From contig NZ_CP159342.1 in NCBI RefSeq assembly GCF_040499845.1, forward strand, positions 186,001 to 250,000: DNA of 64,000 nt, written 5' to 3'. The notes under the pieces were generated by a model. That model was not told the origin of the DNA, made no database searches, and saw only the letters and a list, made by a program, of their open reading frames with translations. This stretch comes from Micromonospora sp. CCTCC AA 2012012 (lineage in GTDB: Bacteria > Actinomycetota > Actinomycetes > Mycobacteriales > Micromonosporaceae). Both the position numbers and the translations under genes were made by a program. Position 1 is the stretch's first letter, and every line of letters begins with the position of its first letter. This document shows, piece after piece, positions 53,666 to 62,519 of this stretch.

Positions 53666-55513
53666 TCAGCGTCGGCGGCGCGCGTCGGCCTCGGCGTCGA
53701 GCATGTCGTTCAGCGCCAGTGCCGTGTTGATCAGGGCCAGGTGGCTGAACGCCTGCGGGTAGTTGCCGATCTGCTCGCCGGTGGCCGCGATCTCCTCGGC
53801 GTAGAGGCCGAGATGGTTGCTGAAGGTGAACATCTTCTCGAAGGTGAGCCGGGCGTCGTCCAGACGGCCGGAGCGGGCCAGCGCCTCGACGTACCAGAAG
53901 GTGCACATGTTGAAGGTGCCCTCGTGGCCGGGGAGGCCGTCGGGGGAGTGCACCGGGTCGTACCGGTGGACCAGGCTGTCGGAGACCAGCTCCCGCTCGA
54001 TGGCGTCCAGGGTGTCGAGCCAGAGCGGGTCGGTCGGCGTGATGAAACCGACCGCCGGCATGGCGAGCAGCGCCGCGTCCAGCACGTTCTCCCCGTACGC
54101 CTGGACGAAGGTGCCGCGGCCCCGGTGGTAGCCGCGGGCCATGACCTGGTTGTAGATCTGGTTCCGCTGGTCGGTCCAGCGGGCGACGTCACCGGGACGG
54201 CCGGTCCGGTCGGCGAGCCGGATGGCCCGGTCCAGCGCCACCCAGGACATCACCCGGCCGAAGGTGTAGTTGCGGGGGTGGTGGCGGCTCTCCCAGATGC
54301 CCGCGTCGGGTCGGTCCCAGTGCTCGCAGAGCCAGTCGACCAGCCGGACGGTGCTGCGCCACACCTGGTGGGAGACGCGGATGCCCTGCTCGTCGGCGAG
54401 GTGCATGGCATAGAGCGCCTCGCCGTGGATGTCGAGCTGGAGCTGGTCGGCGGCGCCGTTGCCGATCCGCACCGGGCCGGAGCCGCGGTAGCCCTCCAGG
54501 TGGTCGAGGATCTCCTCGTGCAGGTCCGACGAACCGTCGACCCGATACATGATCTTGAGTGGGTCCTGGTGGTCGCCGGCCTCGCGGACCCGCTCGTCGA
54601 GCCACTCCATGTAGCGGCTGACCTCCTCGGTGAAGCCGAGACCGAGCAGGGCGTGCACCGAGAAGGACGTGTCCCGGATCCAGGTGTAGCGGTAGTCCCA
54701 GTTCCGGGTGCCGCCGATCAGCTCGGGCAGTGACGCGGTCGGCGCGGCGATCATCGCGCCGGTCGGGGCGTACGTCATCAGCTTCAACGTGATGGCGGAG
54801 CGTTCCACCATCTCCCGCCACCGGCCGGTGTACCGGGAGCGGTCGACCCAGCGTCGCCAGTAGTCCCGGGTCCACTCGAACATCCCCTGCACCTCTTCGG
54901 GCGGGACGATCCGGGGTTCGGCACCGGCGGCGGTCTCCAGCACCACGCCGCCGGTGTCGCCCTCGTTCAGGGTGGCGTACCCGATCAGGTCGCCGTCGCG
55001 CACCTGGATGTCGCCGGAGTCGATCAGGCGGCGGACCGGGGCGACCGGGTTGAAGGTGAACGCCGCCGTGCGGCCGCGGAAGACGTACCCGTTGCGGTGC
55101 TGCTCCACCTCGTGCGGGTCCCGCGCGTAGTCGAAGCGGGGCCGGCACTCCAGCCGGAAGCGCATGCTGCCCCGCACCATGGTCACCATGCGGACCAGGC
55201 GGTGCACGTCGGTGGCCCGCTCGCCGGTGACCGGCATGAAGTCCACCACCTCGGCGACCCCGTCGGCGCTGATGAAGCGGGTGATCAGGATCGGGGTGCC
55301 GGGCAGGTAGAGCTGCTTGGTGACGTGCGGGACGTCGTCCGGGGCGATCCGGAAGTAGCCGCCGCGTTCGGCGTCCAGCAGGCCGGCGAAGATGCTGGGC
55401 GAGTCGAAGCGCGGCGCGCAGAACCAGTCGATCGTCCCGTCACAGGTCACCAGGGCGGCGGTCTGGAGATCGCCGATCAGTCCGTGGTCCTCGATCGCCG
55501 GATAGGTGTGCAC
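53666..55513 (-). CDS. GH15 family glucoamylase/trehalase-like protein
   Basis: 615 residues from GTG 55513; a TTG at 55561 is an alternative. The N-terminal domain (HTYPAIEDHGLIGDLQTAAL, then GTIDWFCAPRFDSPS) is the GH15-associated beta-sandwich. The (alpha/alpha)6 barrel has NWDYRYTWIRDTSFSVHALL, with Asp/Arg in the -1 subsite, and the catalytic Glu region in GHEGTFNMCTFWYVEALA. Mycobacterial homologues act as trehalases; glucoamylase activity is equally possible. It is cytoplasmic. Confidence 0.88.
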   Translation of the reverse strand: MHTYPAIEDHGLIGDLQTAALVTCDGTIDWFCAPRFDSPSIFAGLLDAERGGYFRIAPDDVPHVTKQLYLPGTPILITRFISADGVAEVVDFMPVTGERATDVHRLVRMVTMVRGSMRFRLECRPRFDYARDPHEVEQHRNGYVFRGRTAAFTFNPVAPVRRLIDSGDIQVRDGDLIGYATLNEGDTGGVVLETAAGAEPRIVPPEEVQGMFEWTRDYWRRWVDRSRYTGRWREMVERSAITLKLMTYAPTGAMIAAPTASLPELIGGTRNWDYRYTWIRDTSFSVHALLGLGFTEEVSRYMEWLDERVREAGDHQDPLKIMYRVDGSSDLHEEILDHLEGYRGSGPVRIGNGAADQLQLDIHGEALYAMHLADEQGIRVSHQVWRSTVRLVDWLCEHWDRPDAGIWESRHHPRNYTFGRVMSWVALDRAIRLADRTGRPGDVARWTDQRNQIYNQVMARGYHRGRGTFVQAYGENVLDAALLAMPAVGFITPTDPLWLDTLDAIERELVSDSLVHRYDPVHSPDGLPGHEGTFNMCTFWYVEALARSGRLDDARLTFEKMFTFSNHLGLYAEEIAATGEQIGNYPQAFSHLALINTALALNDMLDAEADARRRR

Positions 55514-55685
55514 GTCGACCCCCGGTTTCGGCTGCCCCTGGGCATTGACTTTAGAGAACAAATGTCGGTTTGACGGGCTTTTGCCGCACCTCCCTCGCCG
55601 GTCCCAGTGACCTTGGCCACCGGGCAGCGCGTGGAGTGACCGGCGGTCGTTCAGCGGTCCTTACCCGCCGGTTAAGCTGGTGCCG

Positions 55686-55820
55686 CGAAGTCGCTCCCCG
55701 ACCGGGGTGCGGCTTCGTAGTGCTTCGCGGGATCCGTGGAGCCCAGCCGTACCGACGTTCTCCGGGCCAACCGCTCCGGGACGGCTGCACCCCCTTCGCC
55801 CGTCCGGCGCGCCGGACGGG
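55686..55820 (+). promoter_or_regulatory. Structured leader of the NCS2 permease
   Basis: A candidate promoter TTCAGC-17 nt-TAAGCT (55650-55678) precedes two hairpins: a 14-bp mismatched stem at about 55686-55717 (CGAAG...CCCC-GACC-GGGG...CTTCG) and a perfect 22-bp palindrome at 55799-55820 (CCCGTCCGGCG/CGCCGGACGGG) 11 bp before the ribosome site. No known purine riboswitch fold was recognised. Nothing else is seen in 55514-55847. Confidence 0.45.
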
Positions 55821-55847
55821 CCAACCCGGAACGGAGTGAGCCACGCC

Positions 55848-57338
55848 ATGAGCGTGACCGCGCAGGATCCTGCTGCCCCGATCGAGCCGGCGGAACCCGC
55901 CGAGCACGGTCGTCTCGACCGCTTCTTCGAGATCACCCGGCGCGGCTCGACCGTCCGCCGTGAGGTGCTCGCCGGCCTCACCACCTTCGCCACGATGGCG
56001 TACATCGTGGTGCTCAACCCGCTGATCATCGGCACCGCCCCCGACGCCGACGGCAAGCTGCTCGGCATCGCGCCCGTCGCCGGGGTCACCGCCCTGGTCG
56101 CCGCCGTGATGACGATCATGATGGGGATCGTCGGTCGGGTGCCGTTCGCGGTGGCGACCGGGCTCGGCCTCAACGCCTTCGTCGCGTACGCCGTCGCCTC
56201 CCAGATGAGCTGGGCCGAGGCGATGGGCCTGGTGGTGATCGAAGGTCTGATCATCACCGTGCTGGTGCTCACCGGCTTCCGGAAGGCCGTCTTCCGCGCC
56301 ATCCCCGCCGAACTCAAGGCGGCCATCGCCGCCGGCATCGGCCTCTTCATCGCGCTGATCGGCTTCGTCGACGGCGGCCTGGTCCGCCGGGTGCCGGACG
56401 CCGCCGGTACGACCGTCCCCGTGCAGCTCGGCGCGGACGGCACCCTGCGGGGTTGGACCACCGTCGTCTTCCTGGTCGGCCTGCTGGTCACCGGCATCCT
56501 GGTCGCCCGCAAGGTGAAGGCCGGCATCCTGATCGGCATCGTGGCCACCACCGTCGTCGCCGTGATCGTCAACGCGCTGGCCAAGCCCGGCCCGGCGTTC
56601 GTCGACGGCAAGCCCAACCCGACCGGCTGGCAGCTCAACGTGCCGACCCTGCCGGACCCGCTGGTCAAGGCGCCCGACCTGCACCTGGTCGGCAACGTGT
56701 CGTTCGGCGCGTTCGCGCACGTCGGCGTGATGACCGCGCTGCTGCTGGTCTTCACCCTGGTCCTCGCCGACTTCTTCGACGTGATGGGGACGACCGTCGG
56801 GCTGGCCAAGCAGGCCAACCTGGCCACCGAGGACGGCACCGACATGCCCCGGCTGGGCAAGGTGCTCTTCGTCGACGGTGTCGCCGCGGTCGCCGGTGGC
56901 GCCGGCAGCGCCTCCTCGGCCACCACGTACGTCGAGTCCTCCTCGGGCATCGCGGACGGTGGGCGTACCGGCCTGACCAGCGTGGTGACCGGTCTGCTCT
57001 TCCTCGGCGCGCTGCTGCTCACCCCGCTGGTGTCGCTGGTGCCCAGTGAGGCCGCCGGCCCGGCGCTGGTCGTCGTGGGCGCGCTGATGATCCGCCAGGT
57101 GAAGGACATCGACTTCACCGACGTGGGGGTGGCCGTCCCGGCGTTCCTGACCATGACGCTCATGCCGTTCACCTACTCGATCACCAACGGCATCGGCGCC
57201 GGCTTCGTCAGCTGGGTGGCGATCCGGGTGGCGCAGGGCAGGGCTCGCCAGATCCACCCGCTGATGTGGGCGGTCGCCCTGGCGTTCGTCGTCTACTTCG
57301 GCATCAACCTGGTCAAGGCCGTCACCGGCGTCAGCTGA
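55848..57338 (+). CDS. NCS2 family purine permease (AzgA-like)
   Basis: 496 residues from ATG 55848, behind GGAGTGAG. It has twelve or more hydrophobic helices. AzgA/PbuG signatures: REVLAGLTTFATMAYIVVLN, ATGLGLNAFVAYAV, VLADFFDVMGTTVGLAKQAN and GAGSASSATTYVESSSGIAD. It imports adenine, guanine or hypoxanthine with protons. It is isolated, with its own structured leader and terminator, so purine-dependent control is plausible though unproven. Confidence 0.92.
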   Translation: MSVTAQDPAAPIEPAEPAEHGRLDRFFEITRRGSTVRREVLAGLTTFATMAYIVVLNPLIIGTAPDADGKLLGIAPVAGVTALVAAVMTIMMGIVGRVPFAVATGLGLNAFVAYAVASQMSWAEAMGLVVIEGLIITVLVLTGFRKAVFRAIPAELKAAIAAGIGLFIALIGFVDGGLVRRVPDAAGTTVPVQLGADGTLRGWTTVVFLVGLLVTGILVARKVKAGILIGIVATTVVAVIVNALAKPGPAFVDGKPNPTGWQLNVPTLPDPLVKAPDLHLVGNVSFGAFAHVGVMTALLLVFTLVLADFFDVMGTTVGLAKQANLATEDGTDMPRLGKVLFVDGVAAVAGGAGSASSATTYVESSSGIADGGRTGLTSVVTGLLFLGALLLTPLVSLVPSEAAGPALVVVGALMIRQVKDIDFTDVGVAVPAFLTMTLMPFTYSITNGIGAGFVSWVAIRVAQGRARQIHPLMWAVALAFVVYFGINLVKAVTGVS

Positions 57339-57344
57339 CCGGCA

Positions 57345-57397
57345 CCCACCGCGCCCCCGTACGTCCCCCGGCCCGGGGACGGCGGGGGCGCGGTGGG
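57345..57397 (+). terminator. Terminator after the NCS2 permease
   Basis: A perfect 15-bp outer stem CCCACCGCGCCCCCG/CGGGGGCGCGGTGGG with an inner GTCCCC/GGGGAC hairpin. Confidence 0.8.
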
Positions 57398-57433
57398 TCC
57401 GAGCCCGGGTCGCGGTGCCGTCGTTGTACGGAC

Positions 57434-58231
57434 ATGAGCTACGCGGACGTCAACGGGGTGCGCCTCTGGTACGAGGTCCACGGCGCGGGCCGGCCGCTGG
57501 TGCTGCTGCACGGCGGCTACGGGTCGGTGGAGATGTTCACCCCGATCCTGCCCGCCCTGGTCGAGCGGCGGCAGGTGGTCGCGGTCGACCTCCAGGGCCA
57601 CGGCCGCACCGCCGACGTGGACCGCCCGTTGCGCTACGAGTCGATGGCCGACGACGTCGCGGCCCTGCTGCGGCACCTGGGCCTGCCGGAGGCGGACCTG
57701 CTCGGCTATTCGCTCGGCGGCGGCGTCGGGCTGCGTACCGCGATCCAGCATCCCGGGCTGCTCCGCCGGCTGGTGCTGGTCTCCACCCCCTGTCGCCGGC
57801 ACGGCTGGTATCCGGAGGTGCTGGCCGCGATGTCGGCCCAGGACGAACGGACGGCCGAGCAGATGCGGGGGACCCCGCCGCACGAGCTGTACACCCGGAT
57901 CGCCCCGCGCCCGCAGGACTGGCCGCGGCTCTGGGCCCGCACCGGCGACCTGCTGCGCCGCGAGTACGACTGGTCGGCGGAGGTTGCCGCGCTGACCGTG
58001 CCCACCATGCTGGTCTTCGCCGACGCCGACTCCGTCCCGGTGAGCCACATGGCGGAGTTCTTCGGGCTGCTCGGCGGCGGGCACCGGGACGCCGGCTGGG
58101 ACGGCACCGACCGGCCGGTCGCGCGGCTGGCCGTGCTGCCCGGGTTGACCCACTACGACGTCGTGACCTCGTCGGCGCTGCCCGCCGCCGTGCTGCCCTT
58201 CCTCACCCACGAGCCGCGGTCGCCCGAGTGA
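57434..58231 (+). CDS. Alpha/beta hydrolase
   Basis: 265 residues from ATG 57434. The nucleophile elbow reads GYSLGGGVGL, with Ser following Tyr rather than the more usual His. The oxyanion region is VLLHGGYGSVEMF. The acid is in MLVFADADSVP and the His in VLPGLTHYDVV. Substrate is unknown. No clear ribosome site precedes it (TTGTACGGAC directly before the ATG). It is convergent with the phosphotransferase. Confidence 0.88.
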   Translation: MSYADVNGVRLWYEVHGAGRPLVLLHGGYGSVEMFTPILPALVERRQVVAVDLQGHGRTADVDRPLRYESMADDVAALLRHLGLPEADLLGYSLGGGVGLRTAIQHPGLLRRLVLVSTPCRRHGWYPEVLAAMSAQDERTAEQMRGTPPHELYTRIAPRPQDWPRLWARTGDLLRREYDWSAEVAALTVPTMLVFADADSVPVSHMAEFFGLLGGGHRDAGWDGTDRPVARLAVLPGLTHYDVVTSSALPAAVLPFLTHEPRSPE

Positions 58232-58262
58232 GGGCTCCCGCCCGCCCGCCGGGTGGGGCCGG

Positions 58263-59198
58263 TCAGGGCAGCCGGCGCCGGAGCCAGGACAGCACCGCCT
58301 CGCCCTGGGCCCGCTGGAACGCGCGGACCGTGGGGATGCCGGTCGGCGGCGGTCGGCGGGACCCGTCGAGGAAGAACCCGGCGAAGCCGGCCAGCACGCC
58401 GGTCACCGCGTCCGGGTCCACGCCGGCGGTGACCGGGCAGGCCCGCAGCAGGGCCTCGGTGTCGTGGCCGCCGTGCAGCTCGACGTTGATCAGCAGGAGC
58501 ACGGTGTCCAGCCAGGCCGGGCCCCGGCAGGCCCACGGCCAGTCCACCACGCTGACCGCGCCGTCCACCTCGATCAGCAGGTTGTCGGCCCGGACGTCGA
58601 GGTGGCAGAGGGTGTCGCCGGTCAGGGCGGCCAGTCCGGTCGCCGCCGCGCCGACCAGCTCCGGCAGCCGCCGTCGCGCCCACGGGTCCAGGTCGGCGGG
58701 CGGGTCCCCGGTGATCCGGTGCCAGCCGGCGAAGTCGTCCCGGAGCTGGTCGGCGGCCGTCGGCGCCGCGGGCACCGGCGCCGGGGTGAGCGCCGCGGCC
58801 ATCCGCTCCAGGGCGGTCAGCACGGCCGCCAGCTCGTCGGCCCGCCAGGGCGTGGCCGGGGTACGCCCGTCGACGTCGGCGAAGACGAGCACCACCCAGT
58901 CACCGTCGTCGTGGGTGCCGAGCAGGCGCGGGGCCGGGGCGTGCGGCGGCAGCGCGGCGGCGATCCGTGCCTCCTGCCGGTGCAGCCCGGGGCTGTGCTC
59001 GTTGAGGGCGGGGCTGACCGCCTTGACGAACGCCCGCCGGCCACCGACGGTGCGGACCCGGTCGGCGGTGCCGGGGGAGTAGCCGCCCACCTGGGACACC
59101 GCCTCCACGACCCGGTCGCCGAGGAGCTCCTCGACGGCGGCCCGGATCGCGGGCGGCAGGTCGGCCCAGCCGATCCGGCTCCGCGTCGCGCTCGTCAT
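58263..59198 (-). CDS. Aminoglycoside-phosphotransferase-family kinase
   Basis: 311 residues from ATG 59198. The protein-kinase-like core shows catalytic-loop LCHLDVRADNLLI (His-x-Asp-x5-Asn) and metal-binding SVVDWPWA. N-lobe FVKAVSP supplies the ATP-binding lysine. Such enzymes phosphorylate small hydroxylated compounds, including choline, homoserine and antibiotics. Resistance cannot be claimed. The ATG has only a weak GTGGACGG upstream. Confidence 0.85.
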   Translation of the reverse strand: MTSATRSRIGWADLPPAIRAAVEELLGDRVVEAVSQVGGYSPGTADRVRTVGGRRAFVKAVSPALNEHSPGLHRQEARIAAALPPHAPAPRLLGTHDDGDWVVLVFADVDGRTPATPWRADELAAVLTALERMAAALTPAPVPAAPTAADQLRDDFAGWHRITGDPPADLDPWARRRLPELVGAAATGLAALTGDTLCHLDVRADNLLIEVDGAVSVVDWPWACRGPAWLDTVLLLINVELHGGHDTEALLRACPVTAGVDPDAVTGVLAGFAGFFLDGSRRPPPTGIPTVRAFQRAQGEAVLSWLRRRLP

Positions 59199-59238
59199 CC
59201 GTCCACGGTGCCGCCGCCCCCGTCGCCCGGCAAGCCGA

Positions 59239-59808
59239 TTACCGCCCGGTCGCGGCATAGCGCAGGAGCAGCACCCCGTTGGCCACCGGTCGGGAGTCGA
59301 CCAGCGTGAGGCGGTACGGCTCGAAGCCCCGGGCGACGAGCGGGATGCCGCTGCCGGCGACCACGGGGTTCAGCTTGACGACCAGCTCGTCCACCTCGGA
59401 CAGGAGCTGACCCGCCAGTCGGCCACCGCCGCAGAGCCAGATGTCCCCACCTGGTTGCTGCTTCAGCTCGCGTAGCAGGGTCGTCGGGTCGCCCGCGACG
59501 ATCTCCACCCCGGGGTCGTCGGACGGCGGCAGGGAACGGGAGAAGACGTACTGCTTGAGGTGGGCGTACGGGCTGGTGACGCCGATCGCGAGGGCCGGCT
59601 CGTAGGTGCCGCGTCCCATCAGGACGGTGTCGAACCGGCCCTGTGGCGCGTCGAGGCCGAGGTGCGGATGCACGGCGGTGGGGAAGGTCTGGGGCCACTC
59701 GGCGACCAGTTGGGGGTCCGGTTCCAGCGGGAAGAAGTCGAAGGATCCGTCGGGTGCGGCGATGAAGCCGTCGAGGGTGCTGGCGACGTAGTAGACGAGC
59801 TTGCGCAA
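59239..59808 (-). CDS. Dihydrofolate-reductase-like (RibD C-terminal) protein
   Basis: 189 residues from TTG 59808, 5 nt behind GGAG. The family N-terminus is RKLVYYVASTLDGFIA. VLMGRGTYEPALAIG, DIWLCGGGRLAGQLLSEVDE and VKLNPVVAGSGIPLV match the RibD-C/YwjB-type reductases, which bind NADPH; their physiological substrates are mostly unknown. It is divergent from a TetR gene, and a 30-bp palindrome lies 18 bp upstream, so it is very probably the TetR target. Confidence 0.88.
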   Translation of the reverse strand: MRKLVYYVASTLDGFIAAPDGSFDFFPLEPDPQLVAEWPQTFPTAVHPHLGLDAPQGRFDTVLMGRGTYEPALAIGVTSPYAHLKQYVFSRSLPPSDDPGVEIVAGDPTTLLRELKQQPGGDIWLCGGGRLAGQLLSEVDELVVKLNPVVAGSGIPLVARGFEPYRLTLVDSRPVANGVLLLRYAATGR

Positions 59809-59826
59809 ACCTGCTCCGATGTCCGG

Positions 59827-59856
59827 TCTCAACCACAACGGCCGTCGTGGTTGAGA
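59827..59856. promoter_or_regulatory. Large palindromic operator between the DHFR-like and TetR genes
   Basis: TCTCAACCAC at 59827-59836 is mirrored by GTGGTTGAGA at 59847-59856, with centre AACGGCCGTC mismatched at only one pair. The right half GTCGTGGTT (59844-59852) recurs 30 bp on at 59874-59882, just before the tetR -10. This is typical of a TetR autoregulatory site. Confidence 0.78.
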
Positions 59857-59886
59857 CAGAATCTACAACACCTGTCGTGGTTTTGC

Positions 59887-59892
59887 TAGGGT
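59887..59892 (+). promoter_or_regulatory. Leaderless -10 (TAGGGT) for the TetR gene
   Basis: TAGGGT ends 6 nt before GTG 59899, and 5 bp past the repeated half-operator, so repressor binding would block it. Confidence 0.65.
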
Positions 59893-59898
59893 CATCGG

Positions 59899-60477
59899 GT
59901 GGCCAGGAACCCGGAACGACGTACCCTCCTCGCCGACGCCGGGCTGCGGGTGCTCGCCGCCGCCGGCGCGCGGGGGCTGACCCACCGTGCGGTCGACGCG
60001 GAGGCGGGCCTGCCGACCGGCACCGCCTCCAACTACTTCCCGTCCCGGGCCGCGCTGCTCGCCGGGCTCGCCGAGCGGATCTTCGACCGGATCGCGCCCG
60101 ACCCGGCGGCCGTCGCCCGGCTCGGCGAGCGGGAGCCGTCGGTGGAACTCGTCACCGACCACCTGCGGGACATCGTGGCGCGGACCACCCGGGAGCCCGA
60201 CCTCACCCGGGCCCTGTTCGAACTGCGGCTGGAGGGAGCCCGCCGGCCCGAACTGCGCCGCGCCCTCGGCGACGTGCTCCGCCGGGGGTACGCCGACGAC
60301 GTCGCCTTCCACGTCGCGGCGGGGCTGCCCGGCGGCGCCTTCGAGGTCGCCCTGCTGCACTACGCCGTCGACGGCCTGCTGCTGGACCTGCTCACCACCT
60401 CGGTCGACGCCGGTTTCGACCCCGACCAGGTGGTCTCGGCCCTGGTGTCCCGGCTGGTGGGTCCGGCGACCGGCTGA
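59899..60477 (+). CDS. TetR-family transcriptional regulator
   Basis: 192 residues from GTG 59899. The HTH is in LTHRAVDAEAGLPTGTASNY followed by FPSRAALLAGLAERIFDRI, the classic TetR recognition helix and turn. The C-terminal ligand-binding part is helical and Leu-rich. It is divergent from the DHFR-like gene across the palindrome and leaderless, so it probably represses both itself and the reductase. The ligand is unknown. Confidence 0.93.
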   Translation: MARNPERRTLLADAGLRVLAAAGARGLTHRAVDAEAGLPTGTASNYFPSRAALLAGLAERIFDRIAPDPAAVARLGEREPSVELVTDHLRDIVARTTREPDLTRALFELRLEGARRPELRRALGDVLRRGYADDVAFHVAAGLPGGAFEVALLHYAVDGLLLDLLTTSVDAGFDPDQVVSALVSRLVGPATG

Positions 60478-60542
60478 CCGCCCAGGTATGTCCACCGGCC
60501 CAACGGGAAACCGCGCTGGAGGCGACCTGGGGAGGAGCGCGG

Positions 60543-61694
60543 ATGAGGGACGGTGCCGGACTGACCATCGGTGTGCTCGGCTCGTACGGGGGCCGCAACC
60601 TCGGCGACGAGGCGATCCTCACCGGCCTCCTCGCCGACCTGCGGCGGCAGGAGCCGAGGGCCCGGATCATCGTCTTCTCCCGGAACCCGGCGCACACCGC
60701 GCTGGCCCATCCCGACGTGGAGGCGGTGCCCTGGGAGGGCGTGAGCCGGGCCGACTCGTCGGTGATCCTGGCCGAGCTGGACCTGCTGATCCTCGGCGGC
60801 GGCGGCATCCTCTACGACCGGGAGGCGCGGCGCTACCTGCGGGTGGTGCGGGTCGCGCAGGAGCGCGGGCTGCCGCTGCTGACGTACGCGGTCGGGGTGG
60901 GGCCGCTCAGCGACGGCGTGGACAGCGGCATGGTCCGGGAGACCCTCGCCGAGGCCACCGAGGTCACCGTCCGGGACCAGGAGTCCCGGATGGTGCTGGA
61001 GGAGGCCGGCCTGGTGAACCCGATCACCGTCACCGCCGACCCGGCGTTCCTGCTGCAACCCGAGGAGTTCCCGGAGAACTGGCTGCGGGAGGAGGGCGTA
61101 CCGGCTGGCAAGCGGCTGGTCGGGCTGAGCGTACGGGAGCCGGGCCGGGCCGCCGAACGGCTGGACGTGGACGGTTACCACCGGCTGCTCGCCCAGATCG
61201 GCGACTTCCTGGTGCACCGGATCGACGCGTACGTGCTCTTCGTGCCGATGGAACGCGACGACATCCGGCACTCGCACGGCGTGATGTCGCACATGATCGC
61301 CGCCGAGCGGGGGCGGATCCTGCACGGCGACTATTCGCCCCGGCAGGTGCTCGGGCTGATGAAGCACTTCGACCTGGCCGTCGGCATGCGGCTGCACTTC
61401 CTCATCTTCGCCGCCATGCAGGGCACGCCCTTCCTGCCGCTGCCGTACGCCGGGAAGGTCTTCGACCTGGCCCAGCGGCTCGGGGTGCCGGCGCTGCGCG
61501 GCGTGGAACGGGAGGTGGAGGGCCCCCTGCTGGCGGAGGTCGACCGGCTGTGGGACGAGCGGGCGTCCCGCGCGGAGGCCACCGCCCTGCGGGTGGCCGA
61601 GGTCTGCGAGCAGGCCCGCGGCACCTCGCACGTGACGCGCGGGGTGCTGGAGAGCATCCGTTCGCGGGTGATGTCCCCGGTCGGCGTGCGGTGA
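60543..61694 (+). CDS. Polysaccharide pyruvyl transferase family protein (CsaB-like)
   Basis: 383 residues from ATG 60543, with GGGGAGGAG upstream. The N-terminus LTIGVLGSYGGRNLGDEAIL and LDLLILGGGGILYD are the family nucleotide-like motifs; VGMRLHFLIFAAMQGTPFLP is the C-terminal signature. Family members transfer pyruvate ketals to cell-wall glycans or build exopolysaccharide. It follows tetR by 65 bp in the same direction but has its own ribosome site; whether it belongs to the TetR regulon is unclear. Confidence 0.88.
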   Translation: MRDGAGLTIGVLGSYGGRNLGDEAILTGLLADLRRQEPRARIIVFSRNPAHTALAHPDVEAVPWEGVSRADSSVILAELDLLILGGGGILYDREARRYLRVVRVAQERGLPLLTYAVGVGPLSDGVDSGMVRETLAEATEVTVRDQESRMVLEEAGLVNPITVTADPAFLLQPEEFPENWLREEGVPAGKRLVGLSVREPGRAAERLDVDGYHRLLAQIGDFLVHRIDAYVLFVPMERDDIRHSHGVMSHMIAAERGRILHGDYSPRQVLGLMKHFDLAVGMRLHFLIFAAMQGTPFLPLPYAGKVFDLAQRLGVPALRGVEREVEGPLLAEVDRLWDERASRAEATALRVAEVCEQARGTSHVTRGVLESIRSRVMSPVGVR

Positions 61695-61701
61695 TCCCCG
61701 C

Positions 61702-61908
61702 TCAGACCGCGGGCCCCCGCCAGGTGTAGATCCACGGCTGGCCCCGGCCGTCGTCGGACTCCAGCTCGTAGATCTGCGCCCCGGCGAGCCCCTGCTCGCC
61801 GAGGTGGTGGTGGGTCAGCGGCGGGCGGCCGTTGCTGTCCAGCTCGACGGTGACGGTCTCACCGTCGGCCTCGCCGCCCACCAGGGGGATCTGCGCCGTG
61901 GATGCCAT
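61702..61908 (-). CDS. Small hypothetical protein
   Basis: 68 residues from ATG 61908, with AGGATGGG upstream. The sequence is polar and ordered-looking (ETVTVELDSNGRPPLTHHHL, then AQIYELESDDGRGQPWIYTW), with a His-rich turn and terminal aromatic strand. I know no named family. Codon use is typical. It is convergent with the pyruvyltransferase-family gene (stops 7 bp apart). Confidence 0.62.
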   Translation of the reverse strand: MASTAQIPLVGGEADGETVTVELDSNGRPPLTHHHLGEQGLAGAQIYELESDDGRGQPWIYTWRGPAV

Positions 61909-61978
61909 GCGCCCATCCTGCCCCGGCGGCGACCCCGGCGCAGCGGATAGCGGGGCGGCGCGGGACGGTCGCCGTGGC

Positions 61979-61984
61979 TACGGT
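61979..61984 (+). promoter_or_regulatory. Leaderless -10 (TACGGT) for the DinB gene
   Basis: TACGGT ends 6 nt before ATG 61991. Confidence 0.6.
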
Positions 61985-61990
61985 GTCGAG

Positions 61991-62512
61991 ATGGCGGACA
62001 TCCAGATCGACCCCACGCTCGCCCCGGTCCTCGCCCGCACGGGCGACGAGCGGGCCGTCCTCGACGCGTTCCTCGACTTCCACCGGGGCATCGTGCTGCG
62101 GAAGGTGCGGGGGCTCTCCGACGCCGACGCGAGCCGTCGCCTGGTGCCGTCCCTGACCACCCTCGCCGGCCTGCTCAAGCACCTGGCGCTGGTGGAGGAG
62201 AACTGGTTCCCTCTGCTCTTCGCGCCCGAGCCGGGCGAGGTCCACCGCACCGACGAGAAGGGCACCACGGAGGGCTTCACCCTCGACGCGGGGGAGACCG
62301 TCGAGACGCTGATCGCGGCGTACGAGGCCGCCTGTGCCCGGTCCCGCGAGGTGGCAGCCCGGTTCGACCTCGACCACGTGGTGCCGCACCCGCTGCTCGG
62401 CGAGGTGTCGCTGCGCTGGGTGCTGGTCCACATGGTCGAGGAGACCGCCCGGCACGCCGGGCACGCCGACATCCTGCGCGAGCTGACCGACGGCGAGACC
62501 GGGGCGGTCTGA
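61991..62512 (+). CDS. DinB/DUF664 family protein (possible mycothiol-dependent enzyme)
   Basis: 173 residues from ATG 61991. The four-helix DinB fold has the metal-type histidines in LLKHLALVEENWFP and in LVHMVEETARHAGHADILRE, the DUF664 signature. Actinobacterial members are thiol S-transferases or detoxifying enzymes using mycothiol (family knowledge); no substrate is apparent. It is divergent from the small hypothetical gene and convergent with the PfkB kinase (7 bp between the ends). Confidence 0.88.
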   Translation: MADIQIDPTLAPVLARTGDERAVLDAFLDFHRGIVLRKVRGLSDADASRRLVPSLTTLAGLLKHLALVEENWFPLLFAPEPGEVHRTDEKGTTEGFTLDAGETVETLIAAYEAACARSREVAARFDLDHVVPHPLLGEVSLRWVLVHMVEETARHAGHADILRELTDGETGAV

Positions 62513-62519
62513 CGGCGGA

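Noticed and set aside
58263..59198. Antibiotic resistance role for the phosphotransferase
   Set aside because: Motifs show only the broad kinase family; no antibiotic-specific residues can be read.
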